From assembly GCA_916610825.1 (NCBI GenBank), contig OU744448.1, forward strand, positions 21,927,032 through 21,991,031: a stretch of DNA of 64,000 nt. The letters are read 5' to 3'. This DNA comes from Haliclystus octoradiatus. Taxonomy: Eukaryota > Cnidaria > Staurozoa > Stauromedusae > Haliclystidae. Shown here piece by piece: positions 35,850 to 49,320 of this stretch; within the stretch, counting starts at the first letter, position 1, and each line of letters starts with the position of its first letter. Under the pieces are notes generated by a model. That model was not told the origin of the DNA. It did no database searches and saw nothing but the letters and a program-made list of their open reading frames with translations. The position numbers were made by a program, and so were the translations under genes.

Positions 35850-36595
35850 ATGATTAATAAAATGAATGGTAAATCAATTCAAAAGAAGCCGTTTAGCTAT
35901 CCAATTCCTTTGGAGGTCACTATATTGAGCATCGAGGGAAGAAAGTATATAGAGGAAAGAAATAACAAGAAAAAACAACAACGTTTGAAATGCATCGAAG
36001 AGAGAGAAGCCCGGCTGAGAAAATCAGAGTCGTTTCAATCACCAGCAACAAAAGATAGTCTACGTAAATTGAATGGAAAAATTGGTAATAATGATTATGA
36101 TCCTGTGAAGGCATTCGATAGCCTTCTTGGTATCGAGAGATCCATTCGAGAGCCTACCACCGTTAGAAAAAAAATCAACTTGGGAAATACCAACAGTTTG
36201 CGATATTTGAAAGGTAAGCAGCCAAACTTAATAGAATTATGATAGCAACTCTCACTTTCAAAGGAGACACAATATTAATATCTCAAATTACATCTGTTGT
36301 AGGACAACGGCTGACTGACAAACCAATCGTCATCCCTGGCAGTGTTGAAGCGTCGAGATGTACACAATTAAAACGAGATGAAGTCACCAAACGATTTACA
36401 AATTATGTTAACGTTGTGCCAAGCCATAACAAATCAACAGCATATCATTCTGTTGGTTTATCAAAGGCTGGAATAAAGATTATCGAGAAAAGAGAAAAGA
36501 AAGTAAAGAAGGCAGAAAAGAAGAGAGATAGAATCTTCAAAGAGCTTGAAAAGAAATTGAGAAGGGAAGTTAGGAAGAACAAATCCAGTAACTGA
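35850..36595 (+). CDS. Unknown lysine-rich two-exon protein, copy 13
   Basis: Exons 35850-36213 and 36303-36595; both are open, giving 218 residues. The intron is 89 nt through a GA insertion (AAAGGAGACAC). Carries L15F, A171S and M207L, the signature of copies 13-16. The insertion of a non-multiple of three is confined to the intron. Confidence 0.75.
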
Positions 36596-37523
36596 GATGA
36601 TTTCATGGATACGAATGGAGGTGTGTTGTGCGAAGAATAAAGAGGGGTGGGAATTTTAGGAGTGAGAGAGAGCGACAGAGAAGTAGTTACAGTTATTTTA
36701 AAGAGATGATTGAAACTGCCAATACTGTATATGTGAAGGTTTGATTCAAATAAATTTAGTGATGAAATAAAGATTGTGTTTTATAATAATCCTGCACGCG
36801 TGTGAATGCTGTGTTCAGTATGTGGAAGCATGCCAATATTAAACAAGCTGTAAAAATATTGGTAAAACATGTTCGCATGTGATTTATTCAAGCTTCGGAT
36901 TGGTATCTCCCTTAAATAAGTCGACGGGGGATGCCATTTTAGGAAAATGCACGATCTTATAAAGCTAAATCTGTGAGACATAATTTTGTACTAGTATGAC
37001 AAATAAATCATGATTTGCATTCTACTGTTCTATTTACATTTCGTTTCAAGGAAATTATGTACATTACAATCTCTGAAAAACTATATCCACCTAATTTCGA
37101 TTTTCCTGGATTTTAATCAAGTTCAAAAAACTTTGAAAGTGTATAATGAAGAAAATTACATTCCGTGTATGATTGTCAATATTTAGGAGCTACTTTCTCC
37201 AATCATTATCCAAATTGAATAGGTACCTTGATTAATATTTATGAAGAGCACCTAATTAACGAATGGTGCATGTAAACGACTATTCTTTTAAGAATTAAAA
37301 GATAAATAAACTTGAAATCCTTTTAAATTGATCAATATTTTTATTATCAATCTTGCTGTCGATGTAATTCCATGAATTTCGTCTAAGAAACAGATTATCA
37401 AAATAATAACTCAGTTTTTGCCCTGCCGTGATCGCATTACCAAGCATTGCCCATGACGGGATTATGGAAGTTTATTTTGCTACAAGTGGAATCCGCATTT
37501 TGATGTCGTAATGACTCCTGCAT

Positions 37524-37990
37524 GAATTAATAACTATGCTAAGGGCTCCTAAATTCCAATCGTTTCGACCGACTGGTTAATTACAACAAGCAATAAACTT
37601 TAATTGATAACTATGCTAAGGGTTCCTATATTTCCAACCAGTTCGACCGACTGGTTAATCACAACAAGCAATAAACTTTAATTGATAACTATCCTAAGGG
37701 TTCCTAATTTCCAACCAGTTCGACCGACTGGTTAATCACAACAAGCAATAAACTTTAATTGATAACTATCCTAAGGGTTCCTAATTTCAAACCAGTTCGA
37801 CCGACTGGTTAATCACAACAAGCAATAAACTTTAATTGATAACTATGCTAAGGGTTCCTAATTTCCAACCAGCTCGACCGACTGGTTACTCACATCCAGC
37901 ATTTTACTTTAATTAATTTCTAATGAATTAATAACTATGCTAAGGCTTCCTATATTTCCAACCAGTTCGACCGACTGGTTAATCACAACC
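37524..37990 (+). repeat. 77-bp minisatellite before copy 14 (6 repeats)
   Basis: Six repeats, with AATCGTTTCG first, GGTTAATTACAAC, and a TTCAAACC variant in the fourth. Confidence 0.95.
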
Positions 37991-38419
37991 AGCATTATGC
38001 TTTTTATTGGACATTTCATTTGCCTAACTGAAAGTGCGTTTATGTAGGACAAACCTATCCATAAGTTAAAAGCAGCCCCTGTGTTGTTTAGGTCCTCGTA
38101 TGGCAGTTTCTTTGATGTGAATTCTGATTCAAACAAATTACAGAAAATATATAACGGGATTGTTGCAGTTCATCACAGCAATGCAAATAATTCTCGCACA
38201 AAACAAGTCTGTACCAATTTCAAATGAAGTCAACATGTTATCGTGCATCAGTGAATGATAGCAACGCCCTAACGACAGGGTTTTGAAGGATCTCTCGCCC
38301 CCATTCTCCATCGAGCAAACTTTCTTGATCCTACTAGTGACGTCACAATCAATCGATCGATCTTAGTTTTATCGATTTCGAATTCGAGTAAAGTCATCGA
38401 TATCACTTTATTGAAATTA

Positions 38420-39163
38420 ATGATTAATAAAATGAATGGTAAATCAATTCAAAAGAAGCCGTTTAGCTATCCAATTCCTTTGGAGGTCACTATATTGAGC
38501 ATCGAGGGAAGAAAGTATATAGAGGAAAGAAATAACAAGAAAAAACAACAACGTTTGAAATGCATCGAAGAGAGAGAAGCCCGGCTGAGAAAATCAGAGT
38601 CGTTTCAATCACCAGCAACAAAAGATAGTCTACGTAAATTGAATGGAAAAATTGCTAATAATGATTATGATCCTGTGAAGGCATTCGATAGCCTTCTTGG
38701 TATCGAGAGATCCATTCGAGAGCCTACCACCGTTAGAAAAAAAATCAACTTGGGAAATACCAACAGTTTGTGATATTTGAAAGGTAAGCAGCCAAACTTA
38801 ATAGAATTATGATAGCAACTCTCACTTTCAAAGGACACAATATTAATATCTCAAATTACATCTGTTGTAGGACAACGGCTGACTGACAAACCAATCGTCA
38901 TCCCTGGCAGTGTTGAAGCGTCGAGATGTACACAATTAAAACGAGATGAAGTCACCAAACGATTTACAAATTATGTTAACGTTGTGCCAAGCCATAACAA
39001 ATCAACAGCATATCATTCTGTTGGTTTATCAAAGGCTGGAATAAAGATTATCGAGAAAAGAGAAAAGAAAGTAAAGAAGGCAGAAAAGAAGAGAGATAGA
39101 ATCTTCAAAGAGCTTGAAAAGAAATTGAGAAGGGAAGTTAGGAAGAACAAATCCAGTAACTGA
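38420..39163 (+). pseudogene. Lysine-rich gene copy 14, nonsense mutation late in exon 1
   Basis: Exons correspond to 38420-38783 and 38871-39163. Arginine codon 118 (CGA) is TGA at 38771-38773, four codons before the splice junction, giving 117 residues. It also has G79A. Everything else matches copies 13, 15 and 16. CGA to TGA is a CpG-type transition, the likeliest route to such a stop. Confidence 0.85.
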
Positions 39164-40091
39164 GATGATTTCATGGATACGAATGGAGGTGTGTTGTGCG
39201 AAGAATAAAGAGGGGTGGGAATTTTAGGAGTGAGAGAGAGCGACAGAGAAGTAGTTACAGTTATTTTAAAGAGATGATTGAAATTGCCAATACTGTATAT
39301 GTGAAGGTTTGATTCAAATAAATTTAGTGATGAAATAAAGATTGTGTTTTATAATAATCCTGCACGCGTGTGAATGCTGTGTTCAGTATGTGGAAGCATG
39401 CCAATATTAAACAAGCTGTAAAAATATTGGTAAAACATGTTCGCATGTGATTTATTCAAGCTTCGGATTGGTATCTCCCTTAAATAAGTCGACGGGGGAT
39501 GCCATTTTAGGAAAATGCACGATCTTATAAAGCTAAATCTGTGAGACATAATTTTGTACTAGTATGACAAATAAATCATGATTTGCATTCTACTGTTCTA
39601 TTTACATTTCGTTTCAAGGAAATTATGTACATTACAATCTCTGAAAAACTATATCCACCTAATTTCGATTTTCCTGGATTTTAATCAAGTTCAAAAAACT
39701 TTGAAAGTGTATAATGAAGAAAATTACATTCCGTGTATGATTGTCAATATTTAGGAGCTACTTTCTCCAATCATTATCCAAATTGAATAGGTACCTTGAT
39801 TAATATTTATGAAGAGCACCTAATTAACGAATGGTGCATGTAAACGACTATTCTTTTAAGAATTAAAAGATAAATAAACTTGAAATCCTTTTGAATTGAT
39901 CAATATTTTTATTATCAATCTTGCTGTCGATGTAATTCCATGAATTTCGTCTAAGAAACAGATTATCAAAATAATAACTCAGTTTTTGCCCTGCCGTGAT
40001 CGCATTACCAAGCATTGCCCATGACGGGATTATGGAAGTTTATTTTGCTACAAGTGGAATCCGCATTTTGATGTCGTAATGACTCCTGCAT

Positions 40092-40558
40092 GAATTAATA
40101 ACTATGCTAAGGGCTCCTAAATTCCAATCGTTTCGACCGACTGGTTAATTACAACAAGCAATAAACTTTAATTGATAACTATGCTAAGGGTTCCTATATT
40201 TCCAACCAGTTCGACCGACTGGTTAATCACAACAAGCAATAAACTTTAATTGATAACTATCCTAAGGGTTCCTAATTTCCAACCAGTTCGACCGACTGGT
40301 TAATCACAACAAGCAATAAACTTTAATTGATAACTATCCTAAGGGTTCCTAATTTCTAACCAGTTCGACCGACTGGTTAATCACAACAAGCAATAAACTT
40401 TAATTGATAACTATGCTAAGGGTTCCTAATTTCCAACCAGCTCGACCGACTGGTTACTCACATCCAGCATTTTACTTTAATTAATTTCTAATGAATTAAT
40501 AACTATGCTAAGGCTTCCTATATTTCCAACCAGTTCGACCGACTGGTTAATCACAACC
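40092..40558 (+). repeat. 77-bp minisatellite before copy 15 (6 repeats)
   Basis: Six repeats, as before copy 14 but with TTCTAACC in place of TTCAAACC. Confidence 0.95.
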
Positions 40559-40987
40559 AGCATTATGCTTTTTATTGGACATTTCATTTGCCTAACTGAA
40601 AGTGCGTTTATGTAGGACAAACCTATCCATAAGTTAAAAGCAGCCCCTGTGTTGTTTAGGTCCTCGTATGGCAGTTTCTTTGATGTGAATTCTGATTCAA
40701 ACAAATTACAGAAAATATATAACGGGATTGTTGCAGTTCATCACAGCAATGCAAATAATTCTCGCACAAAACAAGTCTGTACCAATTTCAAATGAAGTCA
40801 ACATGTTATCGTGCATCAGTGAATGATAGCAACGCCCTAACGACAGGGTTTTGAAGGATCTCTCGCCCCCATTCTCCATCGAGCAAACTTTCTTGATCCT
40901 ACTAGTGACGTCACAATCAATCGATCGATCTTAGTTTTATCGATTTCGAATTCGAGTAAAGTCATCGATATCACTTTATTGAAATTA

Positions 40988-41731
40988 ATGATTAATAAAA
41001 TGAATGGTAAATCAATTCAAAAGAAGCCGTTTAGCTATCCAATTCCTTTGGAGGTCACTATATTGAGCATCGAGGGAAGAAAGTATATAGAGGAAAGAAA
41101 TAACAAGAAAAAACAACAACGTTTGAAATGCATCGAAGAGAGAGAAGCCCGGCTGAGAAAATCAGAGTCGTTTCAATCACCAGCAACAAAAGATAGTCTA
41201 CGTAAATTGAATGGAAAAATTGGTAATAATGATTATGATCCTGTGAAGGCATTCGATAGCCTTCTTGGTATCGAGAGATCCATTCGAGAGCCTACCACCG
41301 TTAGAAAAAAAATCAACTTGGGAAATACCAACAGTTTGCGATATTTGAAAGGTAAGCAGCCAAACTTAATAGAATTATGATAGCAACTCTCACTTTCAAA
41401 GGACACAATATTAATATCTCAAATTACATCTGTTGTAGGACAACGGCTGACTGACAAACCAATCGTCATCCCTGGCAGTGTTGAAGCGTCGAGATGTACA
41501 CAATTAAAACGAGATGAAGTCACCAAACGATTTACAAATTATGTTAACGTTGTGCCAAGCCATAACAAATCAACAGCATATCATTCTGTTGGTTTATCAA
41601 AGGCTGGAATAAAGATTATCGAGAAAAGAGAAAAGAAAGTAAAGAAGGCAGAAAAGAAGAGAGATAGAATCTTCAAAGAGCTTGAAAAGAAATTGAGAAG
41701 GGAAGTTAGGAAGAACAAATCCAGTAACTGA
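40988..41731 (+). CDS. Unknown lysine-rich two-exon protein, copy 15
   Basis: Exons 40988-41351 and 41439-41731; both are open, giving 218 residues with L15F, A171S and M207L. It is essentially copy 14 without the stop, so it is the best guide to the unbroken form of that block. Confidence 0.75.
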
Positions 41732-42591
41732 GATGATTTCATGGATACGAATGGAGGTGTGTTGTGCGAAGAATAAAGAGGGGTGGGAATTTTAGGAGTG
41801 AGAGAGAGCGACAGAGAAGTAGTTACAGTTATTTTAAAGAGATGATTGAAATTGCCAATACTGTATATGTGAAGGTTTGATTCAAATAAATTTAGTGATG
41901 AAATAAAGATTGTGTTTTATAATAATCCTGCACGCGTGTGAATGCTGTGTTCAGTATGTGGAAGCATGCCAATATTAAACAAGCTGTAAAAATATTGGTA
42001 AAACATGTTCGCATGTGATTTATTCAAGCTTCGGATTGGTATCTCCCTTAAATAAGTCGACGGGGGATGCCATTTTAGGAAAATGCACGATCTTATAAAG
42101 CTAAATCTGTGAGACATAATTTTGTACTAGTATGACAAATAAATCATGATTTGCATTCTACTGTTCTATTTACATTTCGTTTCAAGGAAATTATGTACAT
42201 TACAATCTCTGAAAAACTATATCCACCTAATTTCGATTTTCCTGGATTTTAATCAAGTTCAAAAAACTTTGAAAGTGTATAATGAAGAAAATTACATTCC
42301 GTGTATGATTGTCAATATTTAGGAGCTACTTTCTCCAATCATTATCCAAATTGAATAGGTACCTTGATTAATATTTATGAAGAGCACCTAATTAACGAAT
42401 GGTGCATGTAAACGACTATTCTTTTAAGAATTAAAAGATAAATAAACTTGAAATCCTTTTGAATTGATCAATATTTTTATTATCAATCTTGCTGTCGATG
42501 TAATTCCATGAATTTCGTCTAAGAAACAGATTATCAAAATAATAACTCAGTTTTTGCCCTGCCGTGATCGCATTACCAAGCATTGCCCATG

Positions 42592-42791
42592 NNNNNNNNN
42601 NNNNNNNNNNNNNNNNNNNNNNNNNNNNNNNNNNNNNNNNNNNNNNNNNNNNNNNNNNNNNNNNNNNNNNNNNNNNNNNNNNNNNNNNNNNNNNNNNNNN
42701 NNNNNNNNNNNNNNNNNNNNNNNNNNNNNNNNNNNNNNNNNNNNNNNNNNNNNNNNNNNNNNNNNNNNNNNNNNNNNNNNNNNNNNNNNNN
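42592..42791. other. Assembly gap of exactly 200 N
   Basis: The bases before the gap (ATTGCCCATG) and after it (ACGGGATTAT) are directly adjacent in every other unit. No sequence is therefore missing from the unit itself. Subtracting the Ns, the gene-to-gene distance is 2567, a normal length. The gap marks a join of fixed nominal size inside an unresolved repeat. Confidence 0.95.
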
Positions 42792-42859
42792 ACGGGATTA
42801 TGGAAGTTTATTTTGCTACAAGTGGAATCCGCATTTTGATGTCGTAATGACTCCTGCAT

Positions 42860-43325
42860 GAATTAATAACTATGCTAAGGGCTCCTAAATTCCAATCGTT
42901 TCGACCGACTGGTTAATTACAACAAGCAATAAACTTTAATTGATAACTATGCTAAGGGTTCCTATATTTCCAACCAGTTCGACCGACTGGTTAATCACAA
43001 CAAGCAATAAACTTTAATTGATAACTATCCTAAGGGTTCCTAATTTCCAACCAGTTCGACCGACTGGTTAATCACAACAAGCAATAAACTTTAATTGATA
43101 ACTATCCTAAGGGTTCCTAATTTCCAACCAGTTCGACCGACTGGTTAATCACAACAAGCAATAAACTTTAATTGATAACTATGCTAAGGGTTCCTAATTC
43201 CAACCAGCTCGACCGACTGGTTACTCACATCCAGCATTTTACTTTAATTAATTTCTAATGAATTAATAACTATGCTAAGGCTTCCTATATTTCCAACCAG
43301 TTCGACCGACTGGTTAATCACAACC
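42860..43325 (+). repeat. 77-bp minisatellite before copy 16 (6 repeats)
   Basis: Six repeats; one base is missing in the fifth (CTAATTCCAACC). Confidence 0.95.
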
Positions 43326-43754
43326 AGCATTATGCTTTTTATTGGACATTTCATTTGCCTAACTGAAAGTGCGTTTATGTAGGACAAACCTATCCATAAG
43401 TTAAAAGCAGCCCCTGTGTTGTTTAGGTCCTCGTATGGCAGTTTCTTTGATGTGAATTCTGATTCAAACAAATTACAGAAAATATATAACGGGATTGTTG
43501 CAGTTCATCACAGCAATGCAAATAATTCTCGCACAAAACAAGTCTGTACCAATTTCAAATGAAGTCAACATGTTATCGTGCATCAGTGAATGATAGCAAC
43601 GCCCTAACGACAGGGTTTTGAAGGATCTCTCGCCCCCATTCTCCATCGAGCAAACTTTCTTGATCCTTCTAGTGACGTCACAATCAATCGATCGATCTTA
43701 GTTTTATCGATTTCGAATTCGAGTAAAGTCATCGATATCACTTTATTGAAATTA

Positions 43755-44500
43755 ATGATTAATAAAATGAATGGTAAATCAATTCAAAAGAAGCCGTTTA
43801 GCTATCCAATTCCTTTGGAGGTCACTATATTGAGCATCGAGGGAAGAAAGTATATAGAGGAAAGAAATAACAAGAAAAAACAACAACGTTTGAAATGCAT
43901 CGAAGAGAGAGAAGCCCGGCTGAGAAAATCAGAGTCGTTTCAATCACCAGCAACAAAAGATAGTCTACGTAAATTGAATGGAAAAATTGGTAATAATGAT
44001 TATGATCCTGTGAAGGCATTCGATAGCCTTCTTGGTATCGAGAGATCCATTCGAGAGCCTACCACCGTTAGAAAAAAAATCAACTTGGGAAATACCAACA
44101 GTTTGCGATATTTGAAAGGTAAGCAGCCAAACTTAATAGAATTATGATAGCAACTCTCACTTTCAAAGGACACAATATTAATATCTCAAATTACATCTGT
44201 TGTATAGGACAACGGCTGACTGACAAACCAATCGTCATCCCTGGCAGTGTTGAAGCGTCGAGATGTACACAATTAAAACGAGATGAAGTCACCAAACGAT
44301 TTACAAATTATGTTAACGTTGTGCCAAGCCATAACAAATCAACAGCATATCATTCTGTTGGTTTATCAAAGGCTGGAATAAAGATTATCGAGAAAAGAGA
44401 AAAGAAAGTAAAGAAGGCAGAAAAGAAGAGAGATAGAATCTTCAAAGAGCTTGAAAAGAAATTGAGAAGGGAAGTTAGGAAGAACAAATCCAGTAACTGA
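43755..44500 (+). CDS. Unknown lysine-rich two-exon protein, copy 16
   Basis: Exons 43755-44118 and 44208-44500; both are open, giving 218 residues with L15F, A171S and M207L. The intron is 89 nt because TA is inserted just before the acceptor (TTGTATAG|GACAAC); the AG is kept. CTACTAG before the CRE is CTTCTAG here. Confidence 0.75.
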
Positions 44501-45428
44501 GATGATTTCATGGATACGAATGGAGGTGTGTTGTGCGAAGAATAAAGAGGGGTGGGAATTTTAGGAGTGAGAGAGAGCGACAGAGAAGTAGTTACAGTTA
44601 TTTTAAAGAGATGATTGAAATTGCCAATACTGTATATGTGAAGGTTTGATTCAAATAAATTTAGTGATGAAATAAAGATTGTGTTTTATAATAATCCTGC
44701 ACGCGTGTGAATGCTGTGTTCAGTATGTGGAAGCATGCCAATATTAAACAAGCTGTAAAAATATTGGTAAAACATGTTCGCATGTGATTTATTCAAGCTT
44801 CGGATTGGTATCTCCCTTAAATAAGTCGACGGGGGATGCCATTTTAGGAAAATGCACGATCTTATAAAGCTAAATCTGTGAGACATAATTTTGTACTAGT
44901 ATGACAAATAAATCATGATTTGCATTCTACTGTTCTATTTACATTTCGTTTCAAGGAAATTATGTACATTACAATCTCTGAAAAACTATATCCACCTAAT
45001 TTCGATTTTCCTGGATTTTAATCAAGTTCAAAAAACTTTGAAAGTGTATAATGAAGAAAATTACATTCCGTGTATGATTGTCAATATTTAGGAGCTACTT
45101 TCTCCAATCATTATCCAAATTGAATAGGTACCTTGATTAATATTTATGAAGAGCACCTAATTAACGAATGGTGCATGTAAACGACTATTCTTTTAAGAAT
45201 TAAAAGATAAATAAACTTGAAATCCTTTTAAATTGATCAATATTTTTATTATCAATCTTGCTGTCGATGTAATTCCATGAATTTCGTCTAAGAAACAGAT
45301 TATCAAAATAATAACTCAGTTTTTGCCCTGCCGTGATCGCATTACCAAGCATTGCCCATGACGGGATTATGGAAGTTTATTTTGCTACAAGTGGAATCCG
45401 CATTTTGATGTCGTAATGACTCCTGCAT

Positions 45429-45741
45429 GAATTAATAACTATGCTAAGGGCTCCTAAATTCCAATCGTTTCGACCGACTGGTTAATTACAACAAGCAATA
45501 AACTTTAATTGATAACTATGCTAAGGGTTCCTATATTTCCAACCAGTTCGACCGACTGGTTAATCACAACAAGCAATAAACTTTAATTGATAACTATGCT
45601 AAGGACTCCTAATTTCCAACCAGCTCGACCGACTGGTTACTCACATCCAGCATTTTACTTTAATTAATTTCTAATGAATTATTAACTATGCTAAGGCTTC
45701 CTATATTTCCAACCAGTTCGACCGACTGGTTAATCACAACC
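45429..45741 (+). repeat. 77-bp minisatellite before copy 17 (4 repeats)
   Basis: Four repeats, same variants as before copies 11 and 12. Confidence 0.9.
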
Positions 45742-46170
45742 AGCATTATGCTTTTTATTGGACATTTCATTTGCCTAACTGAAAGTGCGTTTATGTAGGA
45801 CAAACCTATCCATAAGTTAAAAGCAGCCCTTGTGTTGTTTAGGTCCTCGTATGGCAGTTTCTTTGATGTGAATTCTGATTCAAACAAATTACAGAAAATA
45901 TATAACGGGATTGTTGCAGTTCATCACAGCAATGCAAATAATTCTCGCAAAAAACAAGTCTGTACCAATTTCAAATGAAGTCAACATGTTATCGTGCATC
46001 AGTGAATGATAGCAACGCCCTAACGACAGGGTTTTGAAGGATCTCTCGCCCCCATTCTCCATCGAGCAAACTTTCTTGATCCTAATAGTGACGTCACAAT
46101 CAATCGATCGATCTTAGTTTTATCGATTTCGAATTCGAGTAAAGTCATCGATATCACTTTATTGAAATTA

Positions 46171-46905
46171 ATGATTAATAAAATGAATGGTAAATCAATT
46201 CAAAAGAAGCCGTTGAGCTATCCAATTCCTTTGGAGGTCACTATATTGAGCATCGAGGGAAGAAAGTATATAGAGGAAAGAAATAACAAGAAAAAACAAC
46301 AACGTTTGAAATGCATCGAAGAGAGAGAAGCCCGGCTGAGAAAATCAGAGTCGTTTCAATCACCAGCAACAAAAGATAGTCTACGTAAATTGAATGGAAA
46401 AATTGGTAATAATGATTATGATCCTGTGAAGGCATTCGATAGCCTTCTTGGTATCGAGAGATCCATTCGAGAGCCTATCACCGTTAGAAAAAAAATCAAC
46501 TTGGGAAATACCAACAGTTTGCGATCTTTGAAAGGTAAGCAGCCAAAATTAATAGAATTATGATAGCAACTCTCACTTTCGAAGAACACAATATTAATAT
46601 CCCAAATTACATCTGTTGTAGGACAACGGCTGACTGACAAACCAATCGTCATCCCTGGCAGTGTTGAAGCGTCGAGATGTACACAATTAAAACGAGATGA
46701 AGTCACCAAACGATTTACAAATTATGTTAACATTGTACCAAGCCATAACAAATCAAAAGCATATCATGCTGTTGGTTTATCAAAGGCTGCAATAAGGATT
46801 ATCGAGAAAAGAGAAAAGAAAGTAAAGAAGGCAGAAAAGAAGAGAGATAGAATTTTCAAAGAGCTCGAAAAGAAAATGAGAAGGGAAGTTAGGAAGAACA
46901 AATAA
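46171..46905 (+). CDS. Unknown lysine-rich two-exon protein, copy 17
   Basis: Exons 46171-46534 and 46622-46905; both are open, giving 215 residues. Codon 216 is TAA (46903-46905), three residues earlier than elsewhere, so the SSN tail is lost. It has T103I, Y119S, V159I, T167K, G178A and K180R. The T103I, Y119S, T167K and early-stop set defines copies 17-21. Confidence 0.75.
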
Positions 46906-47843
46906 AGTAACTGAGATGATTTCATGGATACGAATGGAGGTGTGTTGTGTGAAGAATAGAGAGGGGGTGGGAATTTGAGGAATGAGAGAGAGCGACAGAG
47001 AAGTGGTTACAGTTATTGTAAAGAAGTGATTAAAAATGCCAATACTGTATATGTGAAGGTTTGATTCAAATAAATTTAGTGATGAAATAAAGATTGTGTT
47101 TTATAATAATCCTGCTCGCGTGTGAATGCTGTGTTCAGTATGTGGAAGTATGCCAATATTAAACAAGCTGTAAAAATATTGGTAAAACATGTTCGCATGT
47201 GATTTATTCAAGCTTCGGATTGTTATCTCCCTTAAATAAGTCGACGGGGGATGCCATTTTAGGAAAATGCACGATCTTATAAAGCTAAATCTGTGAGACA
47301 TAATTTTGTACTAGTATGACAAATAAATCATGATTTGCATTCTACTGTTCTATTTACATTTCGTTTCAAGGAAATTATGTACATTACAATCTCTGAAAAA
47401 CTATATCCACCTAATTTCGATTTTCCTGGATTTTAATCAAGTTCAAAAAACTTTGAAAGTGTATAATGAAGAAAATTACATTCCGTGTATGATTGTCAAT
47501 ATTTAGGAGCTACTTTCTCCAATCATTATCCAAATTGAATAGGTACCTTGATTAATATTTATGAAGAGCACCTAATTAACGAATGGTGCATGTAAACGAC
47601 TATTCTTTTAAGAATTAAAAGATAAATAAACTTGAAATCCTTTTAAATTGATCAATATTTTTATTATCAATCTTGCTGTCGATGTAATTCCATGAATTTC
47701 GTCTAAGAAACAGATTATCAAAATAATAACTCAGTTTTTGCCCTGCCGTGATCGCATTACCAAGCATTGCCCATGACGGGATTATGGAAGTTTATTTTGC
47801 TACAAGTGGAATCCGCATTTTGATGTCGTAATGACTCCTGCAT

Positions 47844-48156
47844 GAATTAATAACTATGCTAAGGGCTCCTAAATTCCAATCGTTTCGACCGACTGGTTAA
47901 TTACAACAAGCAATAAACTTTAATTGATAACTATGCTAAGGGTTCCTATATTTCCAACCAGTTCGACCGACTGGTTAATCACAACAAGCAATAAACTTTA
48001 ATTGATAACTATGCTAAGGACTCCTAATTTCCAACCAGCTCGACCGACTGGTTACTCACATCCAGCATTTTACTTTAATTAATTTCTAATGAATTATTAA
48101 CTATGCTAAGGCTTCCTATATTTCCAACCAGTTCGACCGACTGGTTAATCACAACC
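47844..48156 (+). repeat. 77-bp minisatellite before copy 18 (4 repeats)
   Basis: Four repeats, as before copy 17. Confidence 0.9.
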
Positions 48157-48585
48157 AGCATTATGCTTTTTATTGGACATTTCATTTGCCTAACTGAAAG
48201 TGCGTTTATGTAGGACAAACCTATCCATAAGTTAAAAGCAGCCCTTGTGTTGTTTAGGTCCTCGTATGGCAGTTTCTTTGATGTGAATTCTGATTCAAAC
48301 AAATTACAGAAAATATATAACGGGATTGTTGCAGTTCATCACAGCAATGCAAATAATTCTCGCAAAAAACAAGTCTGTACCAATTTCAAATGAAGTCAAC
48401 ATGTTATCGTGCATCAGTGAATGATAGCAACGCCCTAACGACAGGGTTTTGAAGGATCTCTCGCCCCCATTCTCCATCGAGCAAACTTTCTTGATCCTAA
48501 TAGTGACGTCACAATCAATCGATCGATCTTAGTTTTATCGATTTCGAATTCGAGTAAAGTCATCGATATCACTTTATTGAAATTA

Positions 48586-49320
48586 ATGATTAATAAAATG
48601 AATGGTAAATCAATTCAAAAGAAGCCGTTGAGCTATCCAATTCCTTTGGAGGTCACTATATTGAGCATCGAGGGAAGAAAGTATATAGAGGAAAGAAATA
48701 ACAAGAAAAAACAACAACGTTTGAAATGCATCGAAGAGAGAGAAGCCCGGCTGAGAAAATCAGAGTCGTTTCAATCACCAGCAACAAAAGATAGTCTACG
48801 TAAATTGAATGGAAAAATTGGTAATAATGATTATGATCCTGTGAAGGCATTCGATAGCCTTCTTGGTATCGAGAGATCCATTCGAGAGCCTATCACCGTT
48901 AGAAAAAAAATCAACTTGGGAAATACCAACAGTTTGCGATCTTTGAAAGGTAAGCAGCCAAAATTAATAGAATTATGATAGCAACTCTCACTTTCGAAGA
49001 ACACAATATTAATATCCCAAATTACATCTGTTGTAGGACAACGGCTGACTGACAAACCAATCGTCATCCCTGGCAGTGTTGAAGCGTCGAGATGTACACA
49101 ATTAAAACGAGATGAAGTCACCAAACGATTTACAAATTATGTTAACATTGTACCAAGCCATAACAAATCAAAAGCATATCATGCTGTTGGTTTATCAAAG
49201 GCTGCAATAAGGATTATCGAGAAAAGAGAAAAGAAAGTAAAGAAGGCAGAAAAGAAGAGAGATAGAATTTTCAAAGAGCTCGAAAAGAAAATGAGAAGGG
49301 AAGTTAGGAAGAACAAATAA
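48586..49320 (+). CDS. Unknown lysine-rich two-exon protein, copy 18
   Basis: Exons 48586-48949 and 49037-49320; both are open, giving 215 residues. I see no coding difference from copy 17, including V159I. The next spacer switches from the ACTATATCCACCTAATTTCG form to ACTGTATCCACATAATTTGG, so the unit boundary between sub-blocks lies near 49800. Confidence 0.75.

Noticed and set aside
42431-42861. Open frames running through the N-gap
   Set aside because: They consist mostly of unknown bases and are artefacts of the gap.
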